This document shows positions 5,779 to 5,877 of a stretch of 5,877 nt of DNA, one piece after another. Made by a program: the position numbers and the translations under genes. Under the pieces are notes generated by a model. That model did not search any database and was not told the DNA's origin. It saw only the letters and a program-made list of their open reading frames with translations. Every line of letters begins with the position of its first letter. Within the stretch, counting starts at the first letter, position 1. The stretch is from Pseudomonadota bacterium (lineage in GTDB: Bacteria; Pseudomonadota; Alphaproteobacteria; Acetobacterales; Acetobacteraceae), in contig JAKAZN010000147.1 of NCBI GenBank assembly GCA_021815835.1, forward strand, positions 1 through 5,877, read 5' to 3'.

Positions 5779-5877
5779 CACCGCCGGTGATCGCCATCGA
5801 CGGGCCGGCGGCGGCCGGCAAGGGCACGCTCGCGCGGCGCCTGGCCGAGGCGTTGGGGCTGCCCTACCTGGATACCG
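5775..5877 (+). CDS. cmk: Cytidylate kinase, N-terminal part (3' end off the window)
   Basis: Thirty-four residues are visible, beginning [18 protein letters not shown]. This contains the P-loop GPAAAGKGT of (d)CMP kinases, followed by [16 protein letters not shown], the usual helix and strand leading toward the CMP-binding region. The enzyme phosphorylates CMP and dCMP with ATP, supplying CDP and dCDP in the cytoplasm. The ATG overlaps the aroA stop (ATGA), implying translational coupling. The aroA-cmk order, often followed by rpsA, is standard in alphaproteobacteria and supports the call. Confidence 0.93.
   Translation, partial: MTPPVIAIDGPAAAGKGTLARRLAEALGLPYLDT

Noticed and set aside
4756..5781. 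Long minus-strand open frame across aroA
   Set aside because: Antisense shadow typical of GC-rich coding DNA; the plus frame carries all EPSP synthase motifs.

Overview
The window is high-GC DNA from an alphaproteobacterium. The evidence is a CtrA-type response regulator with a CtrA-like box upstream, a Tad-pilus protein, a class II-like EPSP synthase and the aroA-cmk order. A Rhodospirillales/Acetobacteraceae-type host is a guess from overall style, not shown by the sequence.

Left part (1-2173). A TadG-like, membrane-anchored pseudopilin/pilus-assembly gene runs leftward off the window. It is divergent from an OmpR/CtrA-family response regulator, with about 207 bp between them. That gap holds a TTAA-N7-TTGA box of CtrA type and a compound inverted repeat. 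The regulator keeps the CtrA DNA-binding half almost intact, but its receiver has lost the acidic pocket and the conserved lysine, so it looks like a CtrA paralogue uncoupled from normal phosphorelay control. Eleven bases downstream, apparently in the same operon, is a secreted SLT-type lytic transglycosylase. Together these suggest a small cell-envelope/pilus module under CtrA-like control.

Middle part (2180-4272). This is a compact type II restriction-modification cassette: a D12-class DNA adenine methyltransferase on the minus strand, divergent from a 4-nt-overlapping pair that encodes a small XRE-type (controller-like) regulator and a PD-(D/E)XK endonuclease. A perfect ATATCC-N7-GGATAT palindrome lies between the divergent genes and overlaps the regulator's start codon, so it is the obvious operator. 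The cassette is visibly less GC-rich than its flanks. Its methyltransferase ends only 6 bp from the stop of the convergent transglycosylase gene, which fits a horizontally acquired insertion. The recognition sequence cannot be read from the proteins.

Right part (4273-5877). About 165 bp with no recognisable gene is followed by housekeeping aroA (shikimate pathway) and the start of cmk (CMP kinase), which overlap by 4 nt in the usual alphaproteobacterial order.

The most interesting items are the C-regulated R-M cassette with its start-codon operator, and the degenerate, cysteine-rich CtrA paralogue with its upstream CtrA-like box.
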